A stretch of 64,000 nt of DNA from JBMNQH01 sp050944035 (GCA_050944035.1 JBMNQH010000001.1:1-64000), one strand, 5' to 3'; counted from the stretch's first letter, positions 23,466-32,071 are shown. Made by a program: numbers and translations. The notes: a model not told the origin generated them from the sequence alone.

Positions 23466-23711
23466 ATGAAACAGGATTTTGAGTCCATGGGAAAGCAACT
23501 GATGTCTGACCCACGCGCAGAACAGCTGAAGAAATTGGCAGATTCTCCGGACGGCCGGAAAATTACAGCGATGTTGGATCAACAGGAAGTGGAACGTGCA
23601 GCGAAGAATGGAGATACGGCGGCATTGCAGAAAATCTTGTCGCAGGTACTGAGTACCGGAGAGGGAAAACGTCTGGCGGAACAGCTTTCCAAGACCATGG
23701 GAGGAAAATAG
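23466..23711 (+). CDS. Small hypothetical protein, first of a three-gene cluster
   Basis: 81 aa, soluble, helical, no recognised domain. It reads as two helical hairpins: MGKQLMSDPRAEQLKKLADS, then QQEVERAAKNGDTAALQKIL, ending EQLSKTMGGK. The second half resembles a short ANK-like or TPR-like helical hairpin but is too short to assign. A GAAAGGAATGAATAGGAA stretch precedes the ATG. The next gene begins 12 bp later, so the three are surely one operon. Function not known; I do not recognise a family. Confidence 0.7.
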   Translation: MKQDFESMGKQLMSDPRAEQLKKLADSPDGRKITAMLDQQEVERAAKNGDTAALQKILSQVLSTGEGKRLAEQLSKTMGGK

Positions 23712-23723
23712 GAGGCCATAGCC

Positions 23724-24083
23724 ATGAGCGAATTTGAGGAGAAACTCAACAGTCTTTTGAATGATCCGGAACAAATGGGAAAAATCACACAAATGGCAAA
23801 GTCGCTCATGGACGGGGGTCAGGATGCCCTGCCCGCACGAACTGCACCCGCTGCTTCTGACGCTTTTGATCTTGGTATTGACATGGAAATGGTGGCAAAG
23901 CTTGGGAAAATGCTATCGGGAAAAGGTGGAGGAAACAGCCATCAACGTGCATTGCTTGAGGCGATGACGCCTTATCTTGGTGAAAAACGACAGAGAAGGA
24001 TGGAACAGGCTCTGAAGATGGCAAAGATGGCCAAAATGGCAAGACTTGCATTTTCGGAATTCGGAGGTGACGGCGGTGAATAG
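23724..24083 (+). CDS. Small hypothetical protein, second of the cluster
   Basis: 119 aa. It opens with SEFEEKLNSLLNDPEQMGKI, similar in feel to the first protein (both carry a D-P-x-x-M/Q-like turn after a helix). An Ala/Pro linker follows, then a Met/Gly-rich middle (KLGKMLSGKGGG) and a helical region dominated by Met/Ala/Lys repeats (ALKMAKMAKMARLAF) that looks amphipathic. No known domain. It overlaps the next gene by 8 bp, indicating translational coupling. GGAGGCCATAGCC precedes the ATG. Confidence 0.7.
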   Translation: MSEFEEKLNSLLNDPEQMGKITQMAKSLMDGGQDALPARTAPAASDAFDLGIDMEMVAKLGKMLSGKGGGNSHQRALLEAMTPYLGEKRQRRMEQALKMAKMAKMARLAFSEFGGDGGE

Positions 24084-24402
24084 GTATTATGGCAATGCAG
24101 GACAGAGGAGACGGGTTCACATCCCCGAACCAGAACTGTCAAATACCGGCGCGGCATCACCGCCAGTACAATCAGAACAGCCGCTGTTGCAAAAGAGATC
24201 AATACCACAACAAGGAGGAAAAAAACAACCGCCGAACCCATTTTCTGCTCTGGGCAGTGGGCTCGGCGGTATACTTTCCAAAATTGGAATCGCAGATTTT
24301 GAAGCAGAGGACTGGATCTTACTGCTGATTCTGTATTTGATGTATCGGGACAGCGGTGACGAGGAGTTGCTTTTTATGCTGGGAGCGATGCTGTTCACTT
24401 AG
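24076..24402 (+). CDS. Small protein with hydrophobic C-terminus, third of the cluster
   Basis: 108 aa. The N-terminal half is polar and Pro/Gln-rich; residues about 80-108 carry DWILLLILYLMYRDSGDEEL followed by LFMLGAMLFT. Two short hydrophobic helices around an acidic turn resemble small proteins that many Clostridia encode near sporulation genes, though I cannot name a family. GTG at 24076 follows GGAGGTGACGGC and overlaps the previous stop codon by 8 bp. Its TAG shares two bases with the TAA of the convergent wecB, leaving no room for a terminator. Confidence 0.7.
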   Translation: MNRYYGNAGQRRRVHIPEPELSNTGAASPPVQSEQPLLQKRSIPQQGGKKQPPNPFSALGSGLGGILSKIGIADFEAEDWILLLILYLMYRDSGDEELLFMLGAMLFT

Positions 24403-25547
24403 GGTGCAAAGTGCTGCGGTTTGACGTCTGTAATCCCAAAACTGTACAGAATTGCGTCGACAATACGAGCGCAGGCAGTACCGTCTCCATAGGGGTTTAC
24501 GGCCTTTGCCATTTTATCATAGCTTGTCCGGTCGGTGAGCAGAGCGGTAGCCAGACGGACGATATCATCCGTTTCCACCCCGGCAAGCACAACCGTCCCG
24601 GCGGCGACCGCCTCAGGACGTTCCGTTTCGCGACGAAGAACCAGAACCGGTTTGCCAAGAGAAGGTGCCTCTTCCTGGATGCCGCCGGAATCTGTCATGA
24701 CAAGATAGCTGCGGTTCATCAGACGATGCATCTCCAGCGCGTCCAAAGGCTCAATGAGATGAATGTTTGCGATATTGCCAAGATTGCGCTGTGCAGCTTC
24801 GCGCACAACCGGGCTGAGATGAACCGGATAGACGATGTCAACATCAGAAAACTGCGTTGCGATTTGCCGCACAGCGGAAAAAATCTGTTCCATCGGTGCG
24901 CCGTAATTTTCACGACGGTGACAGGTCATGGTGATAACACGCCGATGCGTAAAATCGAGATCCTGCAGCGCTTTGGTAGAAAATCCATTACCAGACTGTA
25001 CGGTATACTGCATGGCGTCAATGACTGTGTTTCCGGTGATAAAAATTCCATCATGGATGTTTTCTGCTTTTAAGTTTTCTGCATTTTGTATGGTTGGAGA
25101 AAAATGGTAGTCCGCAATGCGGCCGATTAGACAGCGGTTCATCTCCTCCGGATAGGGAGACCATTTGTCATGGGTACGCAGGCCGGCTTCTACATGACCA
25201 ACGGGAATTTTAGAGTAAAAAGCGGCAAGTGCCCCGGCAAACGCGGTTGTCGTATCACCGTGAACCAGGACAAGATCGGGTTTTGCCTCGGTGAAAATCC
25301 TACATAGACCATTGAGCGCACGGGTGGTAATATCCGCCAGCGTTTGCCCTTTGGCCATGATGTTCAGATCATAGTCTGGTGTGACATGAAAGCAATCCAG
25401 GACAGAATCCAGCATTTCGCGGTGCTGTGCAGTTACACAGACTAGACTTTCAATTGCGGATCTGCGCTGTAATTCCAGAACCAGCGGGCACATTTTAATG
25501 GCTTCCGGTCTGGTTCCAAATACGGACATGACTTTAATTGTTTTCAT
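24399..25547 (-). CDS. wecB: UDP-N-acetylglucosamine 2-epimerase (non-hydrolysing)
   Basis: 382 aa. It interconverts UDP-GlcNAc and UDP-ManNAc for wall teichoic-acid-like polymers (MnaA/WecB). Signature segments are GTRPEAIKMCPLV, VHGDTTTAFAGALAAFY, HVEAGLRTHDKWSPYPEEMNR and TDSGGIQEEAPSLGKPVL. ATG at 25547 follows AAGGAGTCCAGCG; an earlier in-frame start lies inside tagO with no ribosome site. It overlaps the end of tagO by 14 bp, and the two enzymes act on linked steps, so they form a functional unit. Confidence 0.96.
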   Translation of the reverse strand: MKTIKVMSVFGTRPEAIKMCPLVLELQRRSAIESLVCVTAQHREMLDSVLDCFHVTPDYDLNIMAKGQTLADITTRALNGLCRIFTEAKPDLVLVHGDTTTAFAGALAAFYSKIPVGHVEAGLRTHDKWSPYPEEMNRCLIGRIADYHFSPTIQNAENLKAENIHDGIFITGNTVIDAMQYTVQSGNGFSTKALQDLDFTHRRVITMTCHRRENYGAPMEQIFSAVRQIATQFSDVDIVYPVHLSPVVREAAQRNLGNIANIHLIEPLDALEMHRLMNRSYLVMTDSGGIQEEAPSLGKPVLVLRRETERPEAVAAGTVVLAGVETDDIVRLATALLTDRTSYDKMAKAVNPYGDGTACARIVDAILYSFGITDVKPQHFAP

Positions 25548-26646
25548 CGCTGGACTCCTTTTCGTCGGGATGATCCGATTTCTGCTTGTTATTGGATCGT
25601 GCAGAAATCTCGTGATACTTGGTATGGACAGCATGCCGGCAGATAGTCAGCGCAATCAGAAATGCAGCAAATAAGATCAGTGCTTTCAGAGGACCACTGG
25701 TAGTGAGAACGACGGCGGTCAGGCCGAGAATAGCGCTGATAAAATAAAGAATGGCAACAGCCTGTTTTTGATTGAAACCGAGATCAATCAAGCGGTGATG
25801 GAAATGCCCTCTGTCCGCTTTCATGGGATTTTGCCCTTTGAGAATTCGACGGGTAAAAGCAAAGATCGTGTCGCTGATTGGCAGTGCCAATGCAAGAATG
25901 GGGACAAGAAAACTGACAACCGCATAAAATTTGAACAGTCCGATAATTGAAACAGTCGACAGAACGTAACCAAGTAAAAGTGCCCCGGTGTCACCCATGA
26001 AAATTTTAGCGGGATTAAAGTTGTATGGGATAAAACCGATGCAGGCGCCTGCCAGCGCGGCAAGAATCAGGGCAACATTGCCGTCTGCCACGAGCAATGC
26101 AATAATCAGCATGGTAATGCTGCTGATGGTAGAGATACCAACCGCCAGCCCGTCCAGCCCGTCGATTAGATTGACGGAATTCGTAACGCCGACAATCCAG
26201 ATGATGGTGATGGGAATGGAAAGAATCCCAAGGGAGAAGGAATCTTGTGCTGCAAATGGATTCATCAGGCGCTGTACCACAACCCCGTGTGCTACGGCAA
26301 TAACAGCGGCAATGATTTGCAGTGAGAATTTAATACCAGGTTTCAGAGAGACAAAGTCGTCCACTGCACCAGTAATTACGATAAGAACTGCGCCAATTAA
26401 AATGCCCTGCACCTGTTTTGTGATATCCGCAAATAAAATAACGGAGAGGATAAAGCCGAAAAAGATTGCCATACCGCCGAGTCGAGGGATCGGGTGGTCA
26501 TGGACGCGGCGCTTTTCCTTGGGAACATCCATTGCGCCGAATTTTTCGGCAAAAGCCTTGACAAGGGGGGTAGAAGCGAAACTGATTGCAAACGCGATGA
26601 GAAGCACCAGAAACAGCTGCAGTAAAAAATCTGTGTCTAATGGCAT
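25534..26646 (-). CDS. tagO: Undecaprenyl-phosphate GlcNAc-1-phosphate transferase (TagO/WecA)
   Basis: 370 aa, about ten or eleven membrane helices. It starts wall polymer synthesis by moving GlcNAc-1-P to undecaprenyl phosphate. Motifs: RRVHDHPIPRLGG, the catalytic Asp pair in AVDDFVSLKPGIKF, NSVNLIDGLDGLAVG, FMGDTGALLLGY and RGHFHHRL. MraY is less likely because these match the polyprenyl-P GlcNAc transferase branch and no mur genes are near. It has a polar C-terminal tail. It lies 23 bp after trpS and overlaps wecB. Confidence 0.94.
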   Translation of the reverse strand: MPLDTDFLLQLFLVLLIAFAISFASTPLVKAFAEKFGAMDVPKEKRRVHDHPIPRLGGMAIFFGFILSVILFADITKQVQGILIGAVLIVITGAVDDFVSLKPGIKFSLQIIAAVIAVAHGVVVQRLMNPFAAQDSFSLGILSIPITIIWIVGVTNSVNLIDGLDGLAVGISTISSITMLIIALLVADGNVALILAALAGACIGFIPYNFNPAKIFMGDTGALLLGYVLSTVSIIGLFKFYAVVSFLVPILALALPISDTIFAFTRRILKGQNPMKADRGHFHHRLIDLGFNQKQAVAILYFISAILGLTAVVLTTSGPLKALILFAAFLIALTICRHAVHTKYHEISARSNNKQKSDHPDEKESSDENN

Positions 26647-26669
26647 GTTACAGCCTCCAGTAATATGAA

Positions 26670-27674
26670 TTATTTTGCGATAAAGCCGATTTTTTTATAA
26701 ACTTTCCGCAAGGTTTTGTTTGCAATATAGGAAGCGCGATCCGCACCGTTACGGTAAACGCTTTCCAGATAGGACTTGTCCTTCAGCAGCCGTTCCGATT
26801 CCTCACGGATGGGACGAAGCATTTCGATGACGGCGTCGCCGACCGCTGGTTTGAAAACACCGTAGCCACAGCCGTCGAATTCCTGTTCGATTTCGGCAAA
26901 GGATTTGCCGGTGCAGGAGGAGTAGATCTGCATCAGATTGGAGACCCCGGGTTTGTTTTCCGGATCATAACGGACGCAATGTTCCGTATCAGAATCTGTA
27001 ATTGCGCGTTTAAAGCATGCCCGGATTTGTTCCGGAGAATCCAGCAGACAGACACAGCCGAAGCCGCCCTGTTCTGATTTGGACATTTTGCTGGTAGGAT
27101 TGGACAAGCTCATAATACGGGCGCCAACCTTGGGAATATAGGGTTCTGGAATTTTAAAGGTTTCACCGTATAGATTGTTAAACCGGTTTGCAATGTCACG
27201 GGTCAGCTCAACGTGCTGTTTCTGGTCATCGCCAACGGGCACAAAGTCAGGCTGATACAGCAGAATATCGGCTGCCATCAGCGAGGGATATGTAAACAGA
27301 CCGCCGTTGATATTGTCAGCATTTTTCGAGCTTTTATCTTTAAACTGTGTCATACGGGAGAGTTCCCCGAACATGGCATAGCAGTTGAGAACCCAGCCGA
27401 GTTCTGCATGCTGATGAACATGGCTTTGAATAAATAGGGTATTTTGTTCCGGATCCAGACCACAGGCAATGTACTGTGCGAGCTGTTCCAGCGTACGGCG
27501 GCGAAGATCTGCCGGTTTTTGCCGGACCGTAATCGCATGCAGGTCTGCCATGAAGTAGTAGCAGTCAAACGCATTTGCACGCTCTGCCCAGTTTTTGATT
27601 GCGCCGAGATAGGAGCCAAGCGTCAGTTCACCGGAAGGTTTGATGCCGGAGAGCATGATTTTCTTTTCATCCAT
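26670..27674 (-). CDS. trpS: Tryptophanyl-tRNA synthetase
   Basis: 334 aa. It charges tRNA-Trp. The class I signatures are visible: SGIKPSGELTLGSYLGA (the HIGH region, which in TrpRS has Thr at the first His position) and KMSKS near residue 195. MADLHAIT and GDDQKQHVELTRDIA are TrpRS-specific. Length is standard. It lies between the aminotransferase and tagO with short gaps. No T-box lies in front of this gene, although one specific for Trp controls trpB2 elsewhere in the window. Confidence 0.97.
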   Translation of the reverse strand: MDEKKIMLSGIKPSGELTLGSYLGAIKNWAERANAFDCYYFMADLHAITVRQKPADLRRRTLEQLAQYIACGLDPEQNTLFIQSHVHQHAELGWVLNCYAMFGELSRMTQFKDKSSKNADNINGGLFTYPSLMAADILLYQPDFVPVGDDQKQHVELTRDIANRFNNLYGETFKIPEPYIPKVGARIMSLSNPTSKMSKSEQGGFGCVCLLDSPEQIRACFKRAITDSDTEHCVRYDPENKPGVSNLMQIYSSCTGKSFAEIEQEFDGCGYGVFKPAVGDAVIEMLRPIREESERLLKDKSYLESVYRNGADRASYIANKTLRKVYKKIGFIAK

Positions 27675-27713
27675 GATAGTATGATCCTTTCAAAGACAAC
27701 GTGTACAGATAGA

Positions 27714-28901
27714 CTACAGATTGTACTCGGCTGCCAGCTTTTGGAAGGCAGGGAGTGAGTTCCGAATCATTTCCGGAGAGACGCAGTAGGCGAGACGAAC
27801 ATAGCCGGGACCGGCAAAGGAGGAGCCGGGGACAAGAAGCAAATTGTACTTCTTTGCGGTGTTGACAAATTCCTTGTCATTGGGAACCGGAGATTTGACC
27901 CACATATAGAAGGCACCGTCAGGACGGACACAGGTAAAACCGCAGTCTGTCAATCCTTTGTACAAGAGTTTCCGGTTTGCATCATAGGCGTCGACGTTGA
28001 CTTTGGCATCCAAACAACGCTTGACAGCACGCTGTGTAAGAGAAGGTGCGTTGACAAAGCCAAGAACGCGGTTTGCAATGCAGGCAGCCGAGAAAATCAG
28101 TTCCGCATCGTCGATTTCAGATGGAATTACAAGGTAACCAAGGCGTTCACCTGGGAGACTGAGAGACTTGGACCAGGAGTAACCGACGATGGTATTTCGG
28201 TAATAGCAGGGAAGATAAGGAACCGCATTGTTATCGTATGCGAGTTCCCGATAGGGTTCGTCAGAGATCAAATAGATGGAGGTACCCAGTTCCTGCTGTT
28301 TTGCCTCCAGGACAGCGGCAAGCTGCTCGATCACACCGGCAGGATAGATGACGCCCGTGGGATTGTTGGGATTGTTGATAATGATGGCTTTGGTTTTTTC
28401 ATTGATGGCAGCAGAAAGTCGTTCAGGATCCGGCTGAAATGTTTCAGAATCGGTCGGGACCTCGACCAGTTTTCCATCATAGTTTGCAACATAATTGCCA
28501 TACTCGACGAAATAGGGAGAAAGTGCAATGACTTCATCTCCCGGATTGAGCAGGGTTTTTAAAATGACATTCAGGCCACCGGCGGCGCCAACTGTCATGA
28601 TAATATTATTGTGATTAAATGCGGTTCCGAAGCGGCGGTTGATTGAATTGGCGACTTCTGCACGGACATCTTCAAAACCGGCATTGGGCATATAGCCGTG
28701 GATCAACACGCTGTCCTCTTCATTTAAAACATCGATATAGGACTGGCGAACGACGTCCGGTGCTGGGAAGTTGGGGTTTCCAAGACTAAAATCATATACG
28801 TGGTCTCTGCCGTAAAGCGCTGCAAGACGATTGCCCTCTTCAAACATGGCACGGATTGCAGAGTTACCAGCAGCCAATTGTTTCATTTTTTCAGAAATCA
28901 A
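27714..28901 (-). CDS. PLP-dependent class I/II aminotransferase
   Basis: 395 aa. Fold-type I aminotransferase with SLGNPNFPAP near residue 38, YMPNAGFEDVRAEVA, IIINNPNNPTGVIYP, DEPYRELAY and the PLP lysine in SWSKSLSLPGERLG. Related proteins are annotated as aspartate or aromatic aminotransferases; the substrate cannot be set from sequence. Start is probably TTG with GGAG eight bases upstream; an ATG five codons later is the alternative. It leads an operon with trpS, tagO and wecB. Its leader can fold an 8-bp GC-rich hairpin at about 28919-28945. Confidence 0.88.
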   Translation of the reverse strand: MISEKMKQLAAGNSAIRAMFEEGNRLAALYGRDHVYDFSLGNPNFPAPDVVRQSYIDVLNEEDSVLIHGYMPNAGFEDVRAEVANSINRRFGTAFNHNNIIMTVGAAGGLNVILKTLLNPGDEVIALSPYFVEYGNYVANYDGKLVEVPTDSETFQPDPERLSAAINEKTKAIIINNPNNPTGVIYPAGVIEQLAAVLEAKQQELGTSIYLISDEPYRELAYDNNAVPYLPCYYRNTIVGYSWSKSLSLPGERLGYLVIPSEIDDAELIFSAACIANRVLGFVNAPSLTQRAVKRCLDAKVNVDAYDANRKLLYKGLTDCGFTCVRPDGAFYMWVKSPVPNDKEFVNTAKKYNLLLVPGSSFAGPGYVRLAYCVSPEMIRNSLPAFQKLAAEYNL

Positions 28902-28961
28902 GATATCATCTCCATCAAGTTGCCGCCAAAACGAAACTTGGCAGCCATTATTTTGCAGTCT

Positions 28962-28990
28962 ATTTTATCATAGATAATTCTGTAATACAA
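28962..28990 (-). promoter_or_regulatory. Promoter of aminotransferase-trpS-tagO-wecB
   Basis: On the minus strand TTGTAT (28990-28985), 17-bp spacer, TAAAAT (28967-28962) with TGA directly before it (extended -10). Confidence 0.72.
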
Positions 28991-29002
28991 CCATAACTGT
29001 GC

Positions 29003-29031
29003 TTGACAAGAGCAGTTTCATAAAATAGTAT
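29003..29031 (+). promoter_or_regulatory. gltX promoter
   Basis: TTGACA, 17-bp spacer, TAGTAT, divergent from the aminotransferase operon promoter, with 12 bp between the two -35 boxes. Confidence 0.78.
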
Positions 29032-29058
29032 AGAGCTGTATCATTTAGAAAAACGAAG

Positions 29059-29073
29059 CGCCCGGTTCGGGCG
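29059..29073 (+). other. Hairpin in the gltX leader
   Basis: CGCCCG-GTT-CGGGCG, a GC-rich 6-bp stem eight bases before the GGAGG of gltX. Too short a T-run for termination; it may keep the ribosome site accessible or stabilise the mRNA. Confidence 0.4.
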
Positions 29074-29095
29074 TGTTTACGGAGGATTCATATCA

Positions 29096-30598
29096 ATGGA
29101 CATGCAGTTCTTTGAAGAGATGGAAGCAAAAATTCCAACGGGAGAGGTGCGGACGCGATTTGCTCCCAGTCCCACCGGCTATATGCACGTTGGCAATTTG
29201 CGCACAGCTCTTTACACATATCTGATCGCCAGAAAGAATGGCGGCAAGTTTATTCTCAGAATTGAGGATACGGATCAAAACCGATTGGTGGAAGGTGCAA
29301 CCGATGTCATTTTTAAAACGATGAAGGATTGTGGCCTGCACCATGACGAGGGGCCGGATGTCGGCGGGCCGGTTGGACCGTATGTCCAGACTGAGCGCCG
29401 GTTCCTCTATGGAAAGTATGCGGAGCTGCTCATTGAGCGGGGCGGTGCCTATCGCTGTTTCTGTGATAAAAACGATGCGGAAGAGGTAGCGGAAACCGAA
29501 GAGGGCGAAATCCACAAGTATGATGGCCGCTGTTCCCGGCTGAGCCAGGAGGAGATTGCTGCCAATCTTGCGGCCGGCAAGCCGTATGTGATCCGGCAGA
29601 AGATTCCAAGAACCGGTACGACCACGTTTCAGGATGAGATTTTCGGTGAAATTACTGTACCAAACGATACGTTGGACGACAACGTCCTGATCAAATCCGA
29701 CGGTTTGCCCACCTATAATTTTGCCAATGTCATCGACGACCATTTGATGGGCATCACCCACGTTGTGCGGGGCAGCGAGTATCTGTCCTCTGCACCGAAG
29801 TACAATCTGCTCTATCGGAGTTTTGGATGGGATATCCCCAAATATGTTCACTGCTCTCCAGTTATGCGTGACCAGCACAACAAAATGTCCAAGCGTCATG
29901 GAGACCCCTCTTATGAGGATCTGCTGGAACAGGGCTATCTGACCGATGCCATTGTCAACTATGTTGCGCTGTTGGGCTGGAGTCCCGGAGGCGAGCAGGA
30001 AATTTACTCTCTGAAGGAATTGGAAGAAGCATTTGATCTGCATGGTATTTCCAAGTCCCCTGCGATCTTTGATATTGAAAAGCTCAAATATTTTAACAGC
30101 GAGTATATTCGAGCCATGACACCGGAACAGTTTGCAGCGGTTTCTGAACCCTATATCCGGTCTGCTGTGAAAAATCCTGCAATCGATGCAGCGGAAATTT
30201 CCACATTGCTGCAGCAACGGTGCGAGCGGTTGACCGATATTCCTGAAAAGCTCGATTTCTTCGACGAGTTGCCGGCGTATGATATCGCGCTCTTTGTCCA
30301 TAAAAAGTCTAAGAGTGATGAGACAAGTTCGCTCGAGATGCTCAATCAAACCATTCCTGTTTTTGATGGCATTGTATCTTGGACCAATGAGGCGGTACAC
30401 GATGCACTGATTAACCTGGCCGCCAGTCTGGAAGTCAAAAATGCAAAACTGATGTGGCCGGTTCGCATTGCGGCAGCTGGTAAGGCGGTAACACCCGGCG
30501 GAGCCGTTGAAATTTGCCATATTCTTGGCAAAGAAGAGACCATTCGCCGTCTGCGTATCGGTGTAGAAAAGCTGACAAACGCAAAAAATACCAAATAG
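29096..30598 (+). CDS. gltX: Glutamyl-tRNA synthetase
   Basis: 500 aa. It charges tRNA-Glu (and, where GatCAB exists, tRNA-Gln). The HIGH region is FAPSPTGYMHVGNLRTAL and the KMSKS loop is KMSKRHGD near residue 265. FRFCDKN-like cysteines (RCFCDK) lie near residue 120. It is somewhat longer than the usual 485 aa, with a complete C-terminal anticodon-binding domain ending in KLTNAKNTK. GGAGGATTCATATCA precedes the ATG. The terminator after it overlaps the start of ypeB. Confidence 0.96.
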   Translation: MDMQFFEEMEAKIPTGEVRTRFAPSPTGYMHVGNLRTALYTYLIARKNGGKFILRIEDTDQNRLVEGATDVIFKTMKDCGLHHDEGPDVGGPVGPYVQTERRFLYGKYAELLIERGGAYRCFCDKNDAEEVAETEEGEIHKYDGRCSRLSQEEIAANLAAGKPYVIRQKIPRTGTTTFQDEIFGEITVPNDTLDDNVLIKSDGLPTYNFANVIDDHLMGITHVVRGSEYLSSAPKYNLLYRSFGWDIPKYVHCSPVMRDQHNKMSKRHGDPSYEDLLEQGYLTDAIVNYVALLGWSPGGEQEIYSLKELEEAFDLHGISKSPAIFDIEKLKYFNSEYIRAMTPEQFAAVSEPYIRSAVKNPAIDAAEISTLLQQRCERLTDIPEKLDFFDELPAYDIALFVHKKSKSDETSSLEMLNQTIPVFDGIVSWTNEAVHDALINLAASLEVKNAKLMWPVRIAAAGKAVTPGGAVEICHILGKEETIRRLRIGVEKLTNAKNTK

Positions 30599-30617
30599 TA
30601 AAAATCTTACATGGTAC

Positions 30618-30664
30618 AAACCACCCTTTTGTGGATATACTAGCCGCAAAGGGGTGGTTTTTTT
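30618..30664 (+). terminator. gltX terminator that contains the ypeB ribosome site
   Basis: AAACCACCC-N-TTTGTGG pairs with CCGCAAAG-GGGTGGTTT (30618-30633/30644-30660), followed by TTTT. The right arm holds AAAGGGG, the Shine-Dalgarno of ypeB, and the T-run carries its TTG start. The loop region contains ATATACTA, similar to the CATACTA -10 of forespore sigma G promoters. Confidence 0.75.
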
Positions 30665-32027
30665 GAAACAAAGAACAGGAGCGATATTGGTTGCCTATAC
30701 CATAACTGCAATGGCAATCCTTGGAATTTTTTCAGCAGTTTCCTATCAGAGAGCGGAGGCCTATCGCCTCTATCTGACGGCAAATTATCAGCACGCGTTT
30801 GGTGAACTGGTCACAAGTATGGAGGAAATGGATGCCGCTCTACAAAAAAGTGTTTATGCAACTTCACCGAGTGTGGCAAGCGCTGTCTGCACAGAGGTGT
30901 TCGGCAAGGCGATGACGGCACAGATGACATTGGGTGTATTGCCGTTTTCCACACAGGAACTGGAGCAGACTGCAAGTTTTATTAGTAAGGTTGGAGACTA
31001 CAGTCATGCGCTGTCGCGTTCCACCGCAGCCGGAAAGACTTTCAGCGATGAGGAATTGGAGTCGTTAAAATCCCTGTCCGAGACAGCAACGCTATTGACA
31101 CAGAATCTCAATGATGTACAGCATGAGATCAATGCCGGCAATCTGACGATGGATGATTTGGTAAGAGGGGAAAAAACAATCGATACGCGGGAAGAGGATG
31201 CTGTTTCGGTTCCGACCAATCTGAGCGGCAGCATGAAGCAAATTGAGCAGGAATTTCCGGAAGTCCCATCTCTGATTTATGATGGTCCTTTTTCAGAACA
31301 CTTGGATGACAGTAAACTTGCCATGTTGGAAGGAAAAGAGATGGTAGACGAAGCGGCAGCGGCAGAAGCTGCGGCAAAATTCCTGAACATCGATGCACGT
31401 CAGGTTACCGTAACCGGTACCACCAACGGAAACTTGCCATGCTATCAGTGTACAGCATGGGTTGGGAAAACAGAATATAATCTTATGGTTACCACGGTTG
31501 GCGGTGAAATTTTGAGCGTTGTCAGTGATAATCAACCGAAAAACGCCAAACTAACTGCAGAAGAAGCGATGGATACAGCCAAACACTTTCTGGAAAAACG
31601 CGGGTATGAAAGTCTAAAAGAGAGTTATTATATGACATCGGATCAAATTTTGACTGCAAACTTTGCCTATGAGCAGGATGGTGTTATTTGTTACTCTGAT
31701 TTGATTAAAGTTGGAATTTCATTGGAAGATGGCAGTCTGACAGGATTTGAGTCCCGTGGCTATCTGACAGCGCATCGTACACGTGAATTTTCTGATAACC
31801 TGGTAGGTGTTGACAAGGCAAGAGAGATGGTCAGCGGTGATCTAAAGATTTTGTCCGAAAATCTGACTTTGATTCCGTCCGATGGACAAAATGAAACGCT
31901 GTGTTATGAGTTTAAGTGCAGAACAGATAACGAACAACACTATATAATATATGTAAATGCTGAAACAGGGAATCAGGAAAAAATTCTGATTCTACTCGAA
32001 GATGAAAACGGAACCTTAACCATGTAA
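30663..32027 (+). CDS. ypeB: Spore germination protein YpeB
   Basis: 454 aa. YpeB is needed to place and protect the cortex-lytic enzyme SleB in spores. A membrane anchor at about residues 8-28 is followed by a helical region and three PepSY/YpeB-type repeats toward the C-terminus (AAAAEAAAKFLNID, then AEEAMDTAKHFLEKRGY, and VDKAREMVSGDLK). Start is TTG at 30663, eight bases from AAAGGGG; a GTG three codons earlier would lie inside that site. sleB, normally just upstream, is replaced here by gltX. This is the best evidence in the window that the organism sporulates. Confidence 0.9.
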   Translation: MKQRTGAILVAYTITAMAILGIFSAVSYQRAEAYRLYLTANYQHAFGELVTSMEEMDAALQKSVYATSPSVASAVCTEVFGKAMTAQMTLGVLPFSTQELEQTASFISKVGDYSHALSRSTAAGKTFSDEELESLKSLSETATLLTQNLNDVQHEINAGNLTMDDLVRGEKTIDTREEDAVSVPTNLSGSMKQIEQEFPEVPSLIYDGPFSEHLDDSKLAMLEGKEMVDEAAAAEAAAKFLNIDARQVTVTGTTNGNLPCYQCTAWVGKTEYNLMVTTVGGEILSVVSDNQPKNAKLTAEEAMDTAKHFLEKRGYESLKESYYMTSDQILTANFAYEQDGVICYSDLIKVGISLEDGSLTGFESRGYLTAHRTREFSDNLVGVDKAREMVSGDLKILSENLTLIPSDGQNETLCYEFKCRTDNEQHYIIYVNAETGNQEKILILLEDENGTLTM

Positions 32028-32037
32028 ATGAAAAAAT

Positions 32038-32064
32038 CGGACTGCGGTGGTTCGCCGCAGTCCG
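32038..32064 (+). terminator. Stable hairpin after ypeB
   Basis: A perfect 10-bp GC-rich stem CGGACTGCGG/CCGCAGTCCG with a 7-nt loop. On the plus strand A residues follow instead of T; the T-run is on the minus strand. It may still block or stabilise the ypeB mRNA end. Confidence 0.5.
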
Positions 32065-32071
32065 GAAAAAC

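Noticed and set aside
26670..27674. Loss of the HIGH motif in TrpRS (PSGELTLGSY)
   Set aside because: Bacterial TrpRS normally has Thr or Ser in place of the first His here, so nothing is missing.
27675..27713. T-box in front of trpS
   Set aside because: Only 39 bp separate trpS from the aminotransferase and no T-box motif is present.
29093..30649. A 518-codon open frame opposite gltX
   Set aside because: gltX is certain with intact HIGH and KMSKR motifs; the antisense frame is Cys/Arg/Ile-rich without domains.
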